From positions 1 through 64,000 of the forward strand of contig NZ_JOGX01000007.1 of NCBI RefSeq assembly GCF_000719555.1: a DNA stretch of 64,000 nt, given 5' to 3'. The notes beneath the pieces are model-generated. The model made no database searches. It saw only the letters and a program-made list of their open reading frames with translations, and was not told the origin of the DNA. The stretch comes from Streptomyces sp. NRRL F-5727. Lineage in GTDB: Bacteria > Actinomycetota > Actinomycetes > Streptomycetales > Streptomycetaceae. A program made the position numbers and the translations under genes. Below, one piece after another: positions 41,805-50,296 of the stretch; the first letter of the stretch is position 1, and the number at the start of each line of letters is the position of its first letter.

Positions 41805-43003
41805 CGGCGGGCCAGGTACGCCTGGAAGGCGCGGTACAGCGCCTGGTTGGTCGTGCCGTGCATCGGTGTCTCCCACTCCCCCAGCGTCTCGACGACCTGT
41901 CCGCCCGTGCCGAGCTTCCAGCGCAGCAGCCCGTGGGCGCGGTCGTCCGGATCGAGGGTGGAGGGTACCCCGCGCAGGTCGTAGACGTCGGCCCCGAGGG
42001 CGTGGGCGTCGAGGAGCATGCGCCACTGGAGGGCGTTGGAGGGGCGGACCTCGCGGCGGTGGTCGGCGGAGGCGCCGGTCTGGTACCAGACCCGCCCGCC
42101 GACGGTGATCATGGTGTGGGCGGCGAGGATCTCGCCCTCGTGGCGGGCGAGGTAGAGCTTCATCCGGCCGGGGTGTTCGGCGTTGAGGACGGCGTACTGG
42201 CGCTCGTAGTAGGCGAGGGAGCGGCCGAGCCGGAAGCCGTCGCGTTCCTCGGTGATCCTGAGGAGGCGGTGGAACTCGGGGAGGTCGGCGGCGGAGCCGA
42301 CGGTGATCTCGACGCCGGACTTGCGGGCCTTGCGGACGTTGCGCCGCCACTCCTGGTTGAGGCCGGCCCACAGGTCGTCGGGGGTGCGGCCGGTGAGCGG
42401 GACCTGGAAGACGTGGCGGGGCTGGGCGTCGGCGCCGTCCTCGGAGTCGCCGCCGCAGCGCTTCCAGCCGCGGGCGCGGAGCCGTTCGGCGACGGCGGTG
42501 CCGAGCGGGTCGACCTCGTCGGCGAGGACGTCGCCGAGCCGGCGGCCGGGGCCGGTGGCGGCCTTGACGGTGGCGGCGGTCCAGCGGCGGTGGGCGGGCC
42601 CGGGCCCGATGCGCACGGCGAAGGCGCCGGAGGCCCGCAGATGGGCGAGGAGCGGGTCGAGCCAGCGGTCGAGGCCGGGGTCGGCCCAGTCGGCGACCGG
42701 CCCCTCCGGGAGGTAGGCGAAGTGCTTGCGGGTGCCGGGGAAGGCCCGCAGCAGGACCAGGGCGACACCGGTCAGTTCTCCGGACTCGGGTCCCCAGCCG
42801 AGGAGTTGGTGGCTCCAGCCGTCCTTCACCTGGGCCCAGGCGGGGAGTTGGAGGAAGCTGGGGCCGTCCGGTCCGGTGGCGCGGGACGCGAGGAAGGCGC
42901 GGTACGCCTCGGGGGTCACGGGGCCGAGCCGGACCGGTCCCGCGGGCGGCGCGGGGGCGGGGCGGCGCTTCGCGGGTGCGGGCGTCACGAGCAGCGCTGA
43001 CAC
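41801..43003 (-). CDS. FemX/FemAB-type peptidoglycan interpeptide bridge enzyme
   Basis: A 400-residue member of the FemABX family. Two GNAT-like halves: an N-terminal one with FLQLPAWAQVKDGW and FAYLPEGPV, and a C-terminal one with HTMITVGGRVWYQTGAS and ALQWRMLLDAH. The charged arm NQEWRRNVRKARKSGVEI is a hallmark. In Streptomyces FemX adds the first glycine of the LL-Dap bridge to lipid II using glycyl-tRNA. GTG 43003 follows GGAGG and is preferred over longer options. It shares an operon with the MurJ-type flippase, fitting a lipid II maturation role. Confidence 0.9.
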   Translation of the reverse strand: MSALLVTPAPAKRRPAPAPPAGPVRLGPVTPEAYRAFLASRATGPDGPSFLQLPAWAQVKDGWSHQLLGWGPESGELTGVALVLLRAFPGTRKHFAYLPEGPVADWADPGLDRWLDPLLAHLRASGAFAVRIGPGPAHRRWTAATVKAATGPGRRLGDVLADEVDPLGTAVAERLRARGWKRCGGDSEDGADAQPRHVFQVPLTGRTPDDLWAGLNQEWRRNVRKARKSGVEITVGSAADLPEFHRLLRITEERDGFRLGRSLAYYERQYAVLNAEHPGRMKLYLARHEGEILAAHTMITVGGRVWYQTGASADHRREVRPSNALQWRMLLDAHALGADVYDLRGVPSTLDPDDRAHGLLRWKLGTGGQVVETLGEWETPMHGTTNQALYRAFQAYLARR

Positions 43004-43214
43004 AACGGGAGCCTCCTTGGTTCGTCCGCCCCGGGTGGCGCGGCGCACAGCAGGCTCACAGCCGGATGAGACGGGTCCGCGCGGCGTGTGTGACGGGACG
43101 ATGACCGTTTCCCACCAGCCGCCGTCACATGGGGCCCGGGCCGGGCGGAGGGCGGTGGGGGCGGCCTAGAGTCCGGGCATCCCACCCTTTTCTCTCCTCT
43201 TCCGGAGGTGCTCC

Positions 43215-44396
43215 GTGCCGCCGATACGCACGTCCCGGCCCGCTCTCGCCGCCGTCGCCCTCGCCGTCTCCCTCACCGCGTGTACGGCCCAGGCCGCGAG
43301 CGGCCCCGGCTCCTCGACCGCCCCGTCCGGGGGCGCCGCGCAGGACGGGCCGCCCGCGAAGGTGACCGTCGTGGACCCCGCCGCCGGGAAGCCGGTGACG
43401 GTGACGGCGGCCGGCGGGACGTTCGCGTCGGTGACGGTCACCGACGAGGACGGCGGGCGGCTCGACGGCCGGCCCGCCGCGGGCGGGGCCCGCTGGACCT
43501 CGGAGCGGAAGGCGGCGCCGGGCGCCGCGTACACGGTCGTGGCCGTCACCCGTACCCCCGGCGGGAAGGAGACGACGACCCGGTCCACCTTCACGACGAA
43601 GGCGGCGGACCGGGTGAACAGGCTGACGCTGGCGCCGGGGAAGAACACCACCGTCGGCATCGGGCAGCCGCTGTCGATCGTCTTCGACCGGCCGGTGACG
43701 CGGAAGGCCGACGTGGAGCGGCAGCTGAAGGTCACCACCTCGAACGGCACCGAGGGCTCGTGGGGCTGGGTGACCGACTACTCGGGCCGGGACCGGGTGG
43801 ACTGGCGGCCCCGGGAGTACTGGAAGCCGGGTACGAAGGTCACGCTGCGGGCGGACCTGAACGGCACGGACTCGGGCGACGGCTGGTTCGTACGGGACTA
43901 CCGGACCGGGTTCACGGTCGGCGCCGCGCAGGTGGTGAAGGTGGACCTGGACGCGAAGCGGCTGTCCCTGGTGAAGGACGGGCGGACGGTCCGGACCATC
44001 CCCGTCTCCGGCGGGACGCCGGGCGGCGACAAGCGGTCCTGGCGGGGCACGGCCGTGCTCATGGCGAAGGAGGGCACGATCCGGATGAACTCCGAGACGG
44101 TCGGGCTCGGGGACGCCTACGACAAGATGGTCGACTACTCGATGCGGCTGACGTGGTCGGGGATGTACGCGCACGCGGCGCCGTGGAACGCGGGGAACTT
44201 CGGCCGCGCCAACGCCAGTTCGGGGTGCATCGGGATGAGCACCGCCGACGCGGAGTCCTTCTACGCGAGCGTGAACGTCGGGGACCCGTTCGAGATCCGG
44301 GGCGGGGACACCAAGGGCGTCGTCGCGGAGGGGAACGGCTACGGGGCGTGGAACCTGTCCTGGACGGCCTGGAAGGCGAAGAGCGCGGTGGGCTGA
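43215..44396 (+). CDS. L,D-transpeptidase (lipoprotein)
   Basis: A 393-residue envelope enzyme. Signal peptide with lipobox-like VSLTAC (Cys near 23). Ig-like domains span about 45-240 (RPVTRKADVERQLKV). The YkuD catalytic domain runs from about 245 to 370 with His in YAHAAPW and the catalytic Cys in SSGCIGMS; a C-terminal Trp-rich cap follows. It makes 3-3 cross-links in peptidoglycan. It diverges from femX-murJ across 211 bases. GTG start after GGAGG. Confidence 0.93.
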   Translation: MPPIRTSRPALAAVALAVSLTACTAQAASGPGSSTAPSGGAAQDGPPAKVTVVDPAAGKPVTVTAAGGTFASVTVTDEDGGRLDGRPAAGGARWTSERKAAPGAAYTVVAVTRTPGGKETTTRSTFTTKAADRVNRLTLAPGKNTTVGIGQPLSIVFDRPVTRKADVERQLKVTTSNGTEGSWGWVTDYSGRDRVDWRPREYWKPGTKVTLRADLNGTDSGDGWFVRDYRTGFTVGAAQVVKVDLDAKRLSLVKDGRTVRTIPVSGGTPGGDKRSWRGTAVLMAKEGTIRMNSETVGLGDAYDKMVDYSMRLTWSGMYAHAAPWNAGNFGRANASSGCIGMSTADAESFYASVNVGDPFEIRGGDTKGVVAEGNGYGAWNLSWTAWKAKSAVG

Positions 44397-44402
44397 AGGC
44401 GC

Positions 44403-45053
44403 TCAGTCGCGGAACGCCCACACCAGCAGCTCCGCGGCCTCCGTCGCCCGCACGGCCGGGGCCCGCTCCGCCGTGACCCGCGCGGCGTCGCCCGCCGTCA
44501 GGGTCTCCTCGGCCAGCCGGACCGCGCCCGTGACCACGTGGACGTAGAGGCTGTCCGCGTCCGGGAGCGGCACCTCGTCACCCGGGGCCGGGCGGTGGAC
44601 GTGGAGGGTCGCGGCCGCCGCCGGGAGGGCGTACGGGCCGCCGAGGTCCCTGACCAGGGCGTACGACGGCTCGCCGCCGGTCTCGCGCGGCGCCAGCCAC
44701 ATCTGGACGAAGGTCAGCGGGGTGTCGCCCGCGTTGCGCTCGACGTGGCGGACGCCGGCCGCCGAGGAGAGGTGCTGGAGGTCGCCGGGGCGGACCAGCG
44801 TCTCGTGGCCCGCCGAGTCACGGTGGGTGAGCTCGCCCTCGACGACCCACGTCACGATCTCCGTGTGGGAGTGCGGGTGCTCGTCGAAGCCCGCGCCGGG
44901 CGCGAGCCGCTCCTCGTTGACGGCGAGCAGCGGGCCGAAGCGGAGGTTGTCGGGGTCGTAGTACGGCCCGAAGGAGAGGGCGTGGCGGGTCTCGATGCCG
45001 GCCTCGGGGTCGCCGCCCGGGTACCGGTCGCCGGCGCGCTGGATGCGGATCAC
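44403..45053 (-). CDS. Pirin-family protein
   Basis: A 216-residue cupin protein. The metal-binding pirin motif is visible as FDEHPHSHTEIVTWVVEGEL near residues 56-75, and GDLQHLSSAAGVRHVERN carries further ligands. The family includes quercetinases and redox-sensing proteins binding Fe(II). GTG start at 45053. It is convergent with the L,D-transpeptidase and diverges from fasR by 81 bases. Confidence 0.9.
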   Translation of the reverse strand: MIRIQRAGDRYPGGDPEAGIETRHALSFGPYYDPDNLRFGPLLAVNEERLAPGAGFDEHPHSHTEIVTWVVEGELTHRDSAGHETLVRPGDLQHLSSAAGVRHVERNAGDTPLTFVQMWLAPRETGGEPSYALVRDLGGPYALPAAAATLHVHRPAPGDEVPLPDADSLYVHVVTGAVRLAEETLTAGDAARVTAERAPAVRATEAAELLVWAFRD

Positions 45054-45134
45054 CCCCGTACGGTAGCGGGACGGCCGGCCGCGAAACCGCCCCGACCCCG
45101 CACGTCGGCGCCCGGATGAGGCAGTCTTGTCCCC

Positions 45135-46316
45135 GTGTCTGAACCCACGAACGCCGCCCATCCGCACGCCGCGACCCTGAAGCGCCTCGAACAGTCCTCC
45201 GGGCGGCTCGCCGCGAACGCCATCGCCCGCATGGACGAGACGCTGCCGTGGTACCGGGCGATGCCGCCCGAGAACCGCTCGTGGATCGGACTGGTCGCGC
45301 AGGCCGGAATCGCCGCGTTCACCGAGTGGTTCCGGCATCCGGAGACTCCGCAGGCGATCTCCACCGACGTCTTCGGCACGGCGCCCCGCGAGCTGACCCG
45401 GGCGATCACGCTCCGGCAGACCGTGGAGATGGTCCGGACGACGATCGAGGTCATGGAGGTCGCGATCGAGGACGTCGCCGCGCCCGGCGACGAGTCGGTG
45501 CTGCGCGAGGCGCTGCTCGTGTACGCCCGGGAGATCGCCTTCGCGACCGCCCAGGTGTACGCGCAGGCGGCCGAGGCGCGCGGCGCCTGGGACGCGCGCC
45601 TGGAGTCGCTGGTGGTGAACGCGGTGCTGTCCGGCGAGGCCGACGAGGGCGCCGTGTCCCGGGCCGCGGCGCTGGGCTGGAACTCGCCGGAGCACGTGTG
45701 CGTGATCCTCGGCACCGCCCCGGACGGCGACAGCGAGCTGACCGTGGAGGCGATCCGGCGGGCGGCCCGGCACGCCAAGCTCCAGGTGCTCACCGGGGTG
45801 CTCGGCGACCGGCTCGTGGTGATCGCGGGCGGCTCCGACAATCCGCTGGGCGTGGCGAAGGCGCTGATCGGGCCGTACGCGGCGGGCCCGGTCGTGGCCG
45901 GTCCCGTGGTGCCCGACCTGCTCGCGGCGACCCGGTCCGCGCAGGCCGCCGCCGCCGGACTCAAGGCGTGCACGGCGTGGCAGGACGCGCCCCGGCCGGT
46001 CCTCGCGGATGATCTGCTTCCGGAGCGCGCGATCGCCTCGGACCCTTCGGCCCGCGAGCAGCTGGTGGAGGAGATCTACAGACCGCTGGAGGAAGCGGGC
46101 TCGGCGCTGCTGGAAACTCTGAGTGTCTATCTGGAGCAGGCCAGCAGTCTCGAAGGCGCGGCGAGGATGCTCTTCGTGCACCCGAACACCGTGCGCTACC
46201 GGCTTCGACGTGTGACCGACGTCACCGGCTGGTCACCCTCCGATGTCCGATCCGCGTTCACCCTGCGGATCGCCCTGATCCTCGGGCGCTTGGCCGACGC
46301 GGACGGGCAGTCCTAG
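45135..46316 (+). CDS. fasR: PucR-type regulator of fatty acid synthesis
   Basis: A 393-residue activator. The N-terminal half is helical without known motif; a GGDEF-like/CdaR central region covers about 155-280. The C-terminal PucR HTH is at about 330-385 (LSVYLEQASSLEGAARML, then VHPNTVRYRLRRV). Located directly upstream of fabD, it corresponds to FasR, which activates the fabDHPF operon in S. coelicolor by binding its promoter. GTG start. Confidence 0.93.
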   Translation: MSEPTNAAHPHAATLKRLEQSSGRLAANAIARMDETLPWYRAMPPENRSWIGLVAQAGIAAFTEWFRHPETPQAISTDVFGTAPRELTRAITLRQTVEMVRTTIEVMEVAIEDVAAPGDESVLREALLVYAREIAFATAQVYAQAAEARGAWDARLESLVVNAVLSGEADEGAVSRAAALGWNSPEHVCVILGTAPDGDSELTVEAIRRAARHAKLQVLTGVLGDRLVVIAGGSDNPLGVAKALIGPYAAGPVVAGPVVPDLLAATRSAQAAAAGLKACTAWQDAPRPVLADDLLPERAIASDPSAREQLVEEIYRPLEEAGSALLETLSVYLEQASSLEGAARMLFVHPNTVRYRLRRVTDVTGWSPSDVRSAFTLRIALILGRLADADGQS

Positions 46317-46405
46317 ACTTTTGTCGAACACCAACAATTCCCCCGACGGTTCTTCGTCCTAGTCCCCACGGGCGCCGGACACCGTCCCCAAGAGAGAGTG
46401 TGAGG
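46290..46405 (+). promoter_or_regulatory. fabD operon promoter region
   Basis: TTGGCC (46290-46295) and TAGACT (46314-46319), spaced by 18, overlap the end of fasR and form a candidate promoter. TTGT-N9-ACAA (46321-46337) follows at once and is a candidate FasR site. GAGAGAG at 46392-46398 serves the fabD start. Confidence 0.55.
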
Positions 46406-47347
46406 GTGCTCGTACTCGTCGCTCCCGGCCAAGGCGCCCAGACGCCCGGCTTCCTGACTCCCTGGCTCGAACTGCCCGGCACCGCCGACCGCCTCGCGGC
46501 CTGGTCGGACGCCATCGGGCTCGACCTCGTCCACTACGGCACGAAGGCGGACGCGGACGAGATCCGTGACACCGCCGTGGCCCAGCCGCTGCTCGTCGCG
46601 GCCGGCCTGCTCTCCGCCGCCGCCCTCGGCACGCCGACGTCGGCCGCCGCCGCGGCGGGGTCCCCCGGCGCCGTCGCCGGTCACAGCGTCGGCGAGTTCA
46701 CCGCGGCCGCCTTCGCGGGCGTCCTCGACGACACCGCCGCCCTCCGTCTCGTACGGACCCGGGGTCTGGCGATGGCCGAGGCCGCCGCGATCGCCCCGAC
46801 CGGCATGTCGGCGCTGCTCGGCGGCGACCCCGAGGTGACCGTCCCGCACCTGGAGAAGCTCGGCCTGACCCCGGCCAACGTGAACGGCGCGGGCCAGATC
46901 GTGGCCGCCGGCACGCTGGAGCAGCTGGCCGCCCTGGAGGCGGACAAGCCCGAGGGCGTCCGCCGGGTCGTCCCGCTCAAGGTGGCCGGCGCCTTCCACA
47001 CGCACCACATGGCCCCCGCGGTCGCCACCCTGGAGCAGGCCGCCCAGGAGCTCTCCCCGGCCGACCCGACCGTGCCGTACGTCTCCAACAAGGACGGGCA
47101 GACCGTCGCCACCGGCGCCGAGGTCCTCGCCCGCCTGGTCGGCCAGGTCGCCAACCCGGTCCGCTGGGACCTGTGCATGGAGACCTTCCAGGCGCTCGGC
47201 GCGACCGCGCTGATCGAGGTCTGCCCCGGCGGCACCCTCACCGGCCTCGCCAAGCGCGCGCTGCCGGGCGTGGCCACCGTGGCCCTCAAGACTCCCGACG
47301 ACCTGGACGCGGCCCGTACGCTCGTCGCCGAGCACACGGCCGTCTGA
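46406..47347 (+). CDS. fabD: Malonyl-CoA:ACP transacylase
   Basis: A 313-residue transferase that loads malonate on acyl carrier protein. The catalytic Ser is in AGHSVGEF near 94, and His in AGAFHTHHM near 199. GTG 46406 gives the conserved start LVLVAPGQGAQTPGF and sits seven bases past the AGAGAGAG site; a GTG two codons earlier is too close to it. First gene of fabD-fabH-acpP-fabF. Confidence 0.96.
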   Translation: MLVLVAPGQGAQTPGFLTPWLELPGTADRLAAWSDAIGLDLVHYGTKADADEIRDTAVAQPLLVAAGLLSAAALGTPTSAAAAAGSPGAVAGHSVGEFTAAAFAGVLDDTAALRLVRTRGLAMAEAAAIAPTGMSALLGGDPEVTVPHLEKLGLTPANVNGAGQIVAAGTLEQLAALEADKPEGVRRVVPLKVAGAFHTHHMAPAVATLEQAAQELSPADPTVPYVSNKDGQTVATGAEVLARLVGQVANPVRWDLCMETFQALGATALIEVCPGGTLTGLAKRALPGVATVALKTPDDLDAARTLVAEHTAV

Positions 47348-47365
47348 CGAGGAGTGTCGAGAACC

Positions 47366-48397
47366 ATGTCGAAGATCAAGCCCAGCAAGGGCGCCCCGTA
47401 CGCGCGGATCATGGGCGTCGGCGGCTACCGCCCCGCCCGGGTCGTGCCCAACGAGGTGATCCTCGAGAAGATCGACTCGTCCGACGAGTGGATCCGTTCG
47501 CGCTCGGGCATCGCGACCCGTCACTGGGCCTCCCCCGAGGAGACCGTCACCGCCATGTCGGTGGAGGCGTCGGGCAAGGCGATCGCCGAGGCCGGGATCA
47601 CCCCGGAGCAGATCGGCGCCGTCGTCGTCTCCACCGTCTCGCACTTCAAGCAGACCCCGGCCGTCGCCACCGAGATCGCCGACAAGATCGGCGCCGGGAA
47701 GCCGGCCGCGTTCGACATCTCCGCCGGCTGCGCGGGCTTCGGCTACGGCCTGACGCTCGCCAAGGGCATGATCGTCGAGGGCTCCGCGGAGTACGTCCTC
47801 GTCATCGGCGTCGAGCGGCTGAGCGACCTGACCGACCTGGAGGACCGCGCGACGGCCTTCCTGTTCGGCGACGGCGCCGGCGCGGTCGTGGTCGGCCCCT
47901 CCGACGTGCCGCACATCGGCCCCACCGTCTGGGGTTCCGAGGGCGACAAGTCGGAGACCATCAAGCAGACGGTGCCGTGGAACGAGTACCAGCTCGGCGA
48001 CGTCTCCAAGCTGCCGCTCAACGAGGCCGGCGAGATCAAGTTCCCGGCCATCACGCAGGAGGGCCAGGCGGTCTTCCGCTGGGCCGTCTTCGAGATGGCC
48101 AAGGTCGCCCAGCAGGCGCTCGACGCCGCCGGCATCACGGCGGACGAGCTGGACGTCTTCATTCCGCACCAGGCCAACATGCGGATCATCGACTCGATGG
48201 TGAAGACCCTGAAGCTGCCGGAGCACGTCACGGTCGCCCGTGACGTCGAGACCACCGGCAACACCTCGGCCGCCTCGATCCCGCTCGCGATGGAGCGGCT
48301 CCTGGCGACCGGACAGGCGAAGAGCGGCGACACCGCGCTCGTCATCGGCTTCGGGGCGGGTCTCGTGTTCGCCGCGACGGTCGTTACTCTCCCCTAG
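47366..48397 (+). CDS. fabH: 3-oxoacyl-ACP synthase III
   Basis: A 343-residue initiation condensing enzyme. Catalytic triad: Cys in SAGCAGFGYG near 121, His in IPHQANMRI near 267, Asn in TTGNTSAAS near 297. In Streptomyces it accepts branched acyl-CoA primers, giving iso and anteiso fatty acids. ATG 47366 was chosen; the GTG at 47354 would abut GAGGAG and is unsuitable. Confidence 0.97.
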   Translation: MSKIKPSKGAPYARIMGVGGYRPARVVPNEVILEKIDSSDEWIRSRSGIATRHWASPEETVTAMSVEASGKAIAEAGITPEQIGAVVVSTVSHFKQTPAVATEIADKIGAGKPAAFDISAGCAGFGYGLTLAKGMIVEGSAEYVLVIGVERLSDLTDLEDRATAFLFGDGAGAVVVGPSDVPHIGPTVWGSEGDKSETIKQTVPWNEYQLGDVSKLPLNEAGEIKFPAITQEGQAVFRWAVFEMAKVAQQALDAAGITADELDVFIPHQANMRIIDSMVKTLKLPEHVTVARDVETTGNTSAASIPLAMERLLATGQAKSGDTALVIGFGAGLVFAATVVTLP

Positions 48398-48454
48398 GCG
48401 ACCGGGACCTCCCGGAAGCCCACTCACCGAAGCAACCACAGAAGGAGCGCCACC

Positions 48455-48721
48455 ATGGCCTTCACCCAGGATCAGCTCGTCGAAGGTCTCGCGGAGATCG
48501 TGAACGAGATCGCCGGCATCCCGGTCGAGGACGTCCAGCTGGACAAGTCCTTCACCGACGACCTGGACGTCGACTCCCTGTCCATGGTCGAGGTCGTCGT
48601 CGCCGCCGAGGAGCGCTTCGACGTCAAGATCCCCGACGAGGACGTCAAGAACCTCAAGACCGTCGGCGACGCCGTCTCCTACATCCTGTCCCACCAGGAC
48701 GGCGGCATCTCCAAGGGCTGA
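48455..48721 (+). CDS. acpP: Acyl carrier protein
   Basis: An 88-residue carrier. The phosphopantetheine Ser is in DDLDVDSLSMVE near residue 41. Acidic helix II (VEVVVAAEERFDVKIPDEDV) is typical. The C-terminus is a little longer than the E. coli protein and ends in GGISKG. It carries the growing chain for FabH and FabF. Start ATG after GAAGGAG. Confidence 0.97.
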   Translation: MAFTQDQLVEGLAEIVNEIAGIPVEDVQLDKSFTDDLDVDSLSMVEVVVAAEERFDVKIPDEDVKNLKTVGDAVSYILSHQDGGISKG

Positions 48722-48797
48722 ACCAGCCCTTGATCCGGCCAGCCACCCGGCGGTGGCGCCGTCTTTCGACCATCACACACATGGAGAACGAATTCCT

Positions 48798-50060
48798 GTG
48801 AGCTCGACCAATCGCACCGTGGTCGTCACCGGTATCGGCGCAACCACACCGCTGGGTGGCGACTCCGCATCGACCTGGGAAGGTCTTCTTGCGGGACGCT
48901 CCGGCGTCAAGCCCCTGGAGGGCGAGCGCTTCGCCGAACTGCCCGTCCAGATCGCCGCGTTCGCCGCGGTGGACCCGGGCGACGTGCTGCCCCGCCCGCT
49001 CGCGCGCAAGCTGGACCGCTCGGCGCAGTTCGCGCTGATCGCGGCCCGCGAGGCGTGGGCCGACGCGGGCTACACCGCCCCGGCCGGTGAGGACGAGGCC
49101 ATCGCGCCCGAGCGGCTCGGTGCCGTCATCGCCTCCGGCATCGGCGGTGTCACCACGCTGCTCGACCAGTACGACGTGCTGAAGGAGAAGGGCGTCCGCC
49201 GCGTCTCCCCGCACACCGTTCCCATGCTGATGCCGAACGGCCCCTCCGCCAACGTGGGTCTGGAGGTGAACGCCCGCGCCGGCGTCCACACCCCGGTCTC
49301 CGCCTGCGCGTCGGGCGCCGAGGCGATCGGCTACGCCATCGAGATGATCCGCAGCGGCCGTGCCGACGTGGTCGTCGCCGGTGGCACCGAGGCCGCGATC
49401 CACCCGCTGCCGATCGCCGCCTTCGCCAACATGATGGCGATGTCCAAGAACAACGACGAGCCGACGAAGGCTTCGCGCCCCTACGACACCGCGCGCGACG
49501 GCTTCGTGCTCGGCGAGGGCGCCGGCGTCGTGATCCTGGAGTCCGAGGAGCACGCCAAGGCCCGCGGCGCGAAGATCTACTGCGAGGCGCTCGGCCAGGG
49601 CCTGTCGGCCGACAGCCACCACATCGCGCAGCCCGAGCCGTCCGGCCGGGGCATCGCCGCCGCGCTCCAGCACCTGCTGGACACCACGGACCTGAAGCCG
49701 TCCGAGGTCGTGCACCTCAACGCGCACGCCACGTCGACGCCGCAGGGCGACGTCGCCGAGATCAAGGCGCTGCGGCAGGTCTTCGGCGACGACCTCGACC
49801 ACGTGGCGGTCTCGGCGACCAAGTCGATGACCGGTCACCTGCTCGGCGGCGCCGGCGGCATCGAGACCGTCGCGACGGTCCTGGCGCTCCACCACCGCAC
49901 GGCCCCGCCGACCATCAACGTCGACGACCTGGACCCGGAGGTCGAGGCCGACATCGTCCGCGGCGAGCCCCGCCCCCTCCCCCAGGGCACGATCGCCGCG
50001 GTGAACAACTCCTTCGGCTTCGGCGGCCACAACGTGGTCCTCGCCTTCCGGACCGTCTGA
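48798..50060 (+). CDS. fabF: 3-oxoacyl-ACP synthase II
   Basis: A 420-residue elongation condensing enzyme. Active site Cys in SACASGAEA near 170, His in LNAHATSTP near 309 and His in MTGHLLGGAGG near 346. GTG start with GGAG upstream. Last gene of the fab operon; followed by a hairpin and then by a second copy of its last 58 bases. Confidence 0.96.
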   Translation: MSSTNRTVVVTGIGATTPLGGDSASTWEGLLAGRSGVKPLEGERFAELPVQIAAFAAVDPGDVLPRPLARKLDRSAQFALIAAREAWADAGYTAPAGEDEAIAPERLGAVIASGIGGVTTLLDQYDVLKEKGVRRVSPHTVPMLMPNGPSANVGLEVNARAGVHTPVSACASGAEAIGYAIEMIRSGRADVVVAGGTEAAIHPLPIAAFANMMAMSKNNDEPTKASRPYDTARDGFVLGEGAGVVILESEEHAKARGAKIYCEALGQGLSADSHHIAQPEPSGRGIAAALQHLLDTTDLKPSEVVHLNAHATSTPQGDVAEIKALRQVFGDDLDHVAVSATKSMTGHLLGGAGGIETVATVLALHHRTAPPTINVDDLDPEVEADIVRGEPRPLPQGTIAAVNNSFGFGGHNVVLAFRTV

Positions 50061-50077
50061 CGCGCAGCACCGCAGGA

Positions 50078-50103
50078 GGCCCGTCCCGAGCCCGGGGCGG
50101 GCC
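50078..50103 (+). terminator. Hairpin after fabF
   Basis: GGCCCGTCCC (50078-50087) pairs with GGGGCGGGCC (50094-50103) through one G-U, loop of six. Confidence 0.65.
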
Positions 50104-50185
50104 TTCGCCACGTCCGCCGGACGGAGTCCGGCACAGCGGCCCGAAGCCCGCGAAGCGGCGCGAGGGACGCACGAAGGAGGGGCCG

Positions 50186-50243
50186 ACTCCTTCGGCTTCG
50201 GCGGCCACAACGTGGTTCTCGCCTTCCGGACCGTCTGACGCGC
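50186..50243. repeat. Duplicate of the fabF 3' end
   Basis: These 58 bases repeat 50008-50065 with a single mismatch, including the codons for the family-typical SFGFGGHNVV-type tail, the stop codon and five bases beyond. There is no start or upstream gene, so the copy is not expressed as protein. The intervening 120 bases hold the first terminator and a GC-rich stretch. Confidence 0.93.
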
Positions 50244-50260
50244 TGACGCGAAACGCGGAG

Positions 50261-50290
50261 AGGCCCGCCCCCGAATCGGGGGCGGGTCCT
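50261..50290. terminator. Bidirectional terminator between fabF copy and beta-propeller gene
   Basis: CCCGCCCCCGA (50264-50274) pairs with TCGGGGGCGGG (50276-50286), extended by a G-T wobble at 50263/50287 and a G-C pair at 50262/50288. It follows the repeated fabF tail and precedes the convergent gene's stop by seven bases. Confidence 0.75.
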
Positions 50291-50296
50291 TTCGTG

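Noticed and set aside
45100..50060. A polyketide or secondary-metabolite cluster suggested by KAS and ACP genes
   Set aside because: The order fasR-fabD-fabH-acpP-fabF is the primary fatty acid locus; no ketoreductase, cyclase or tailoring genes are present.
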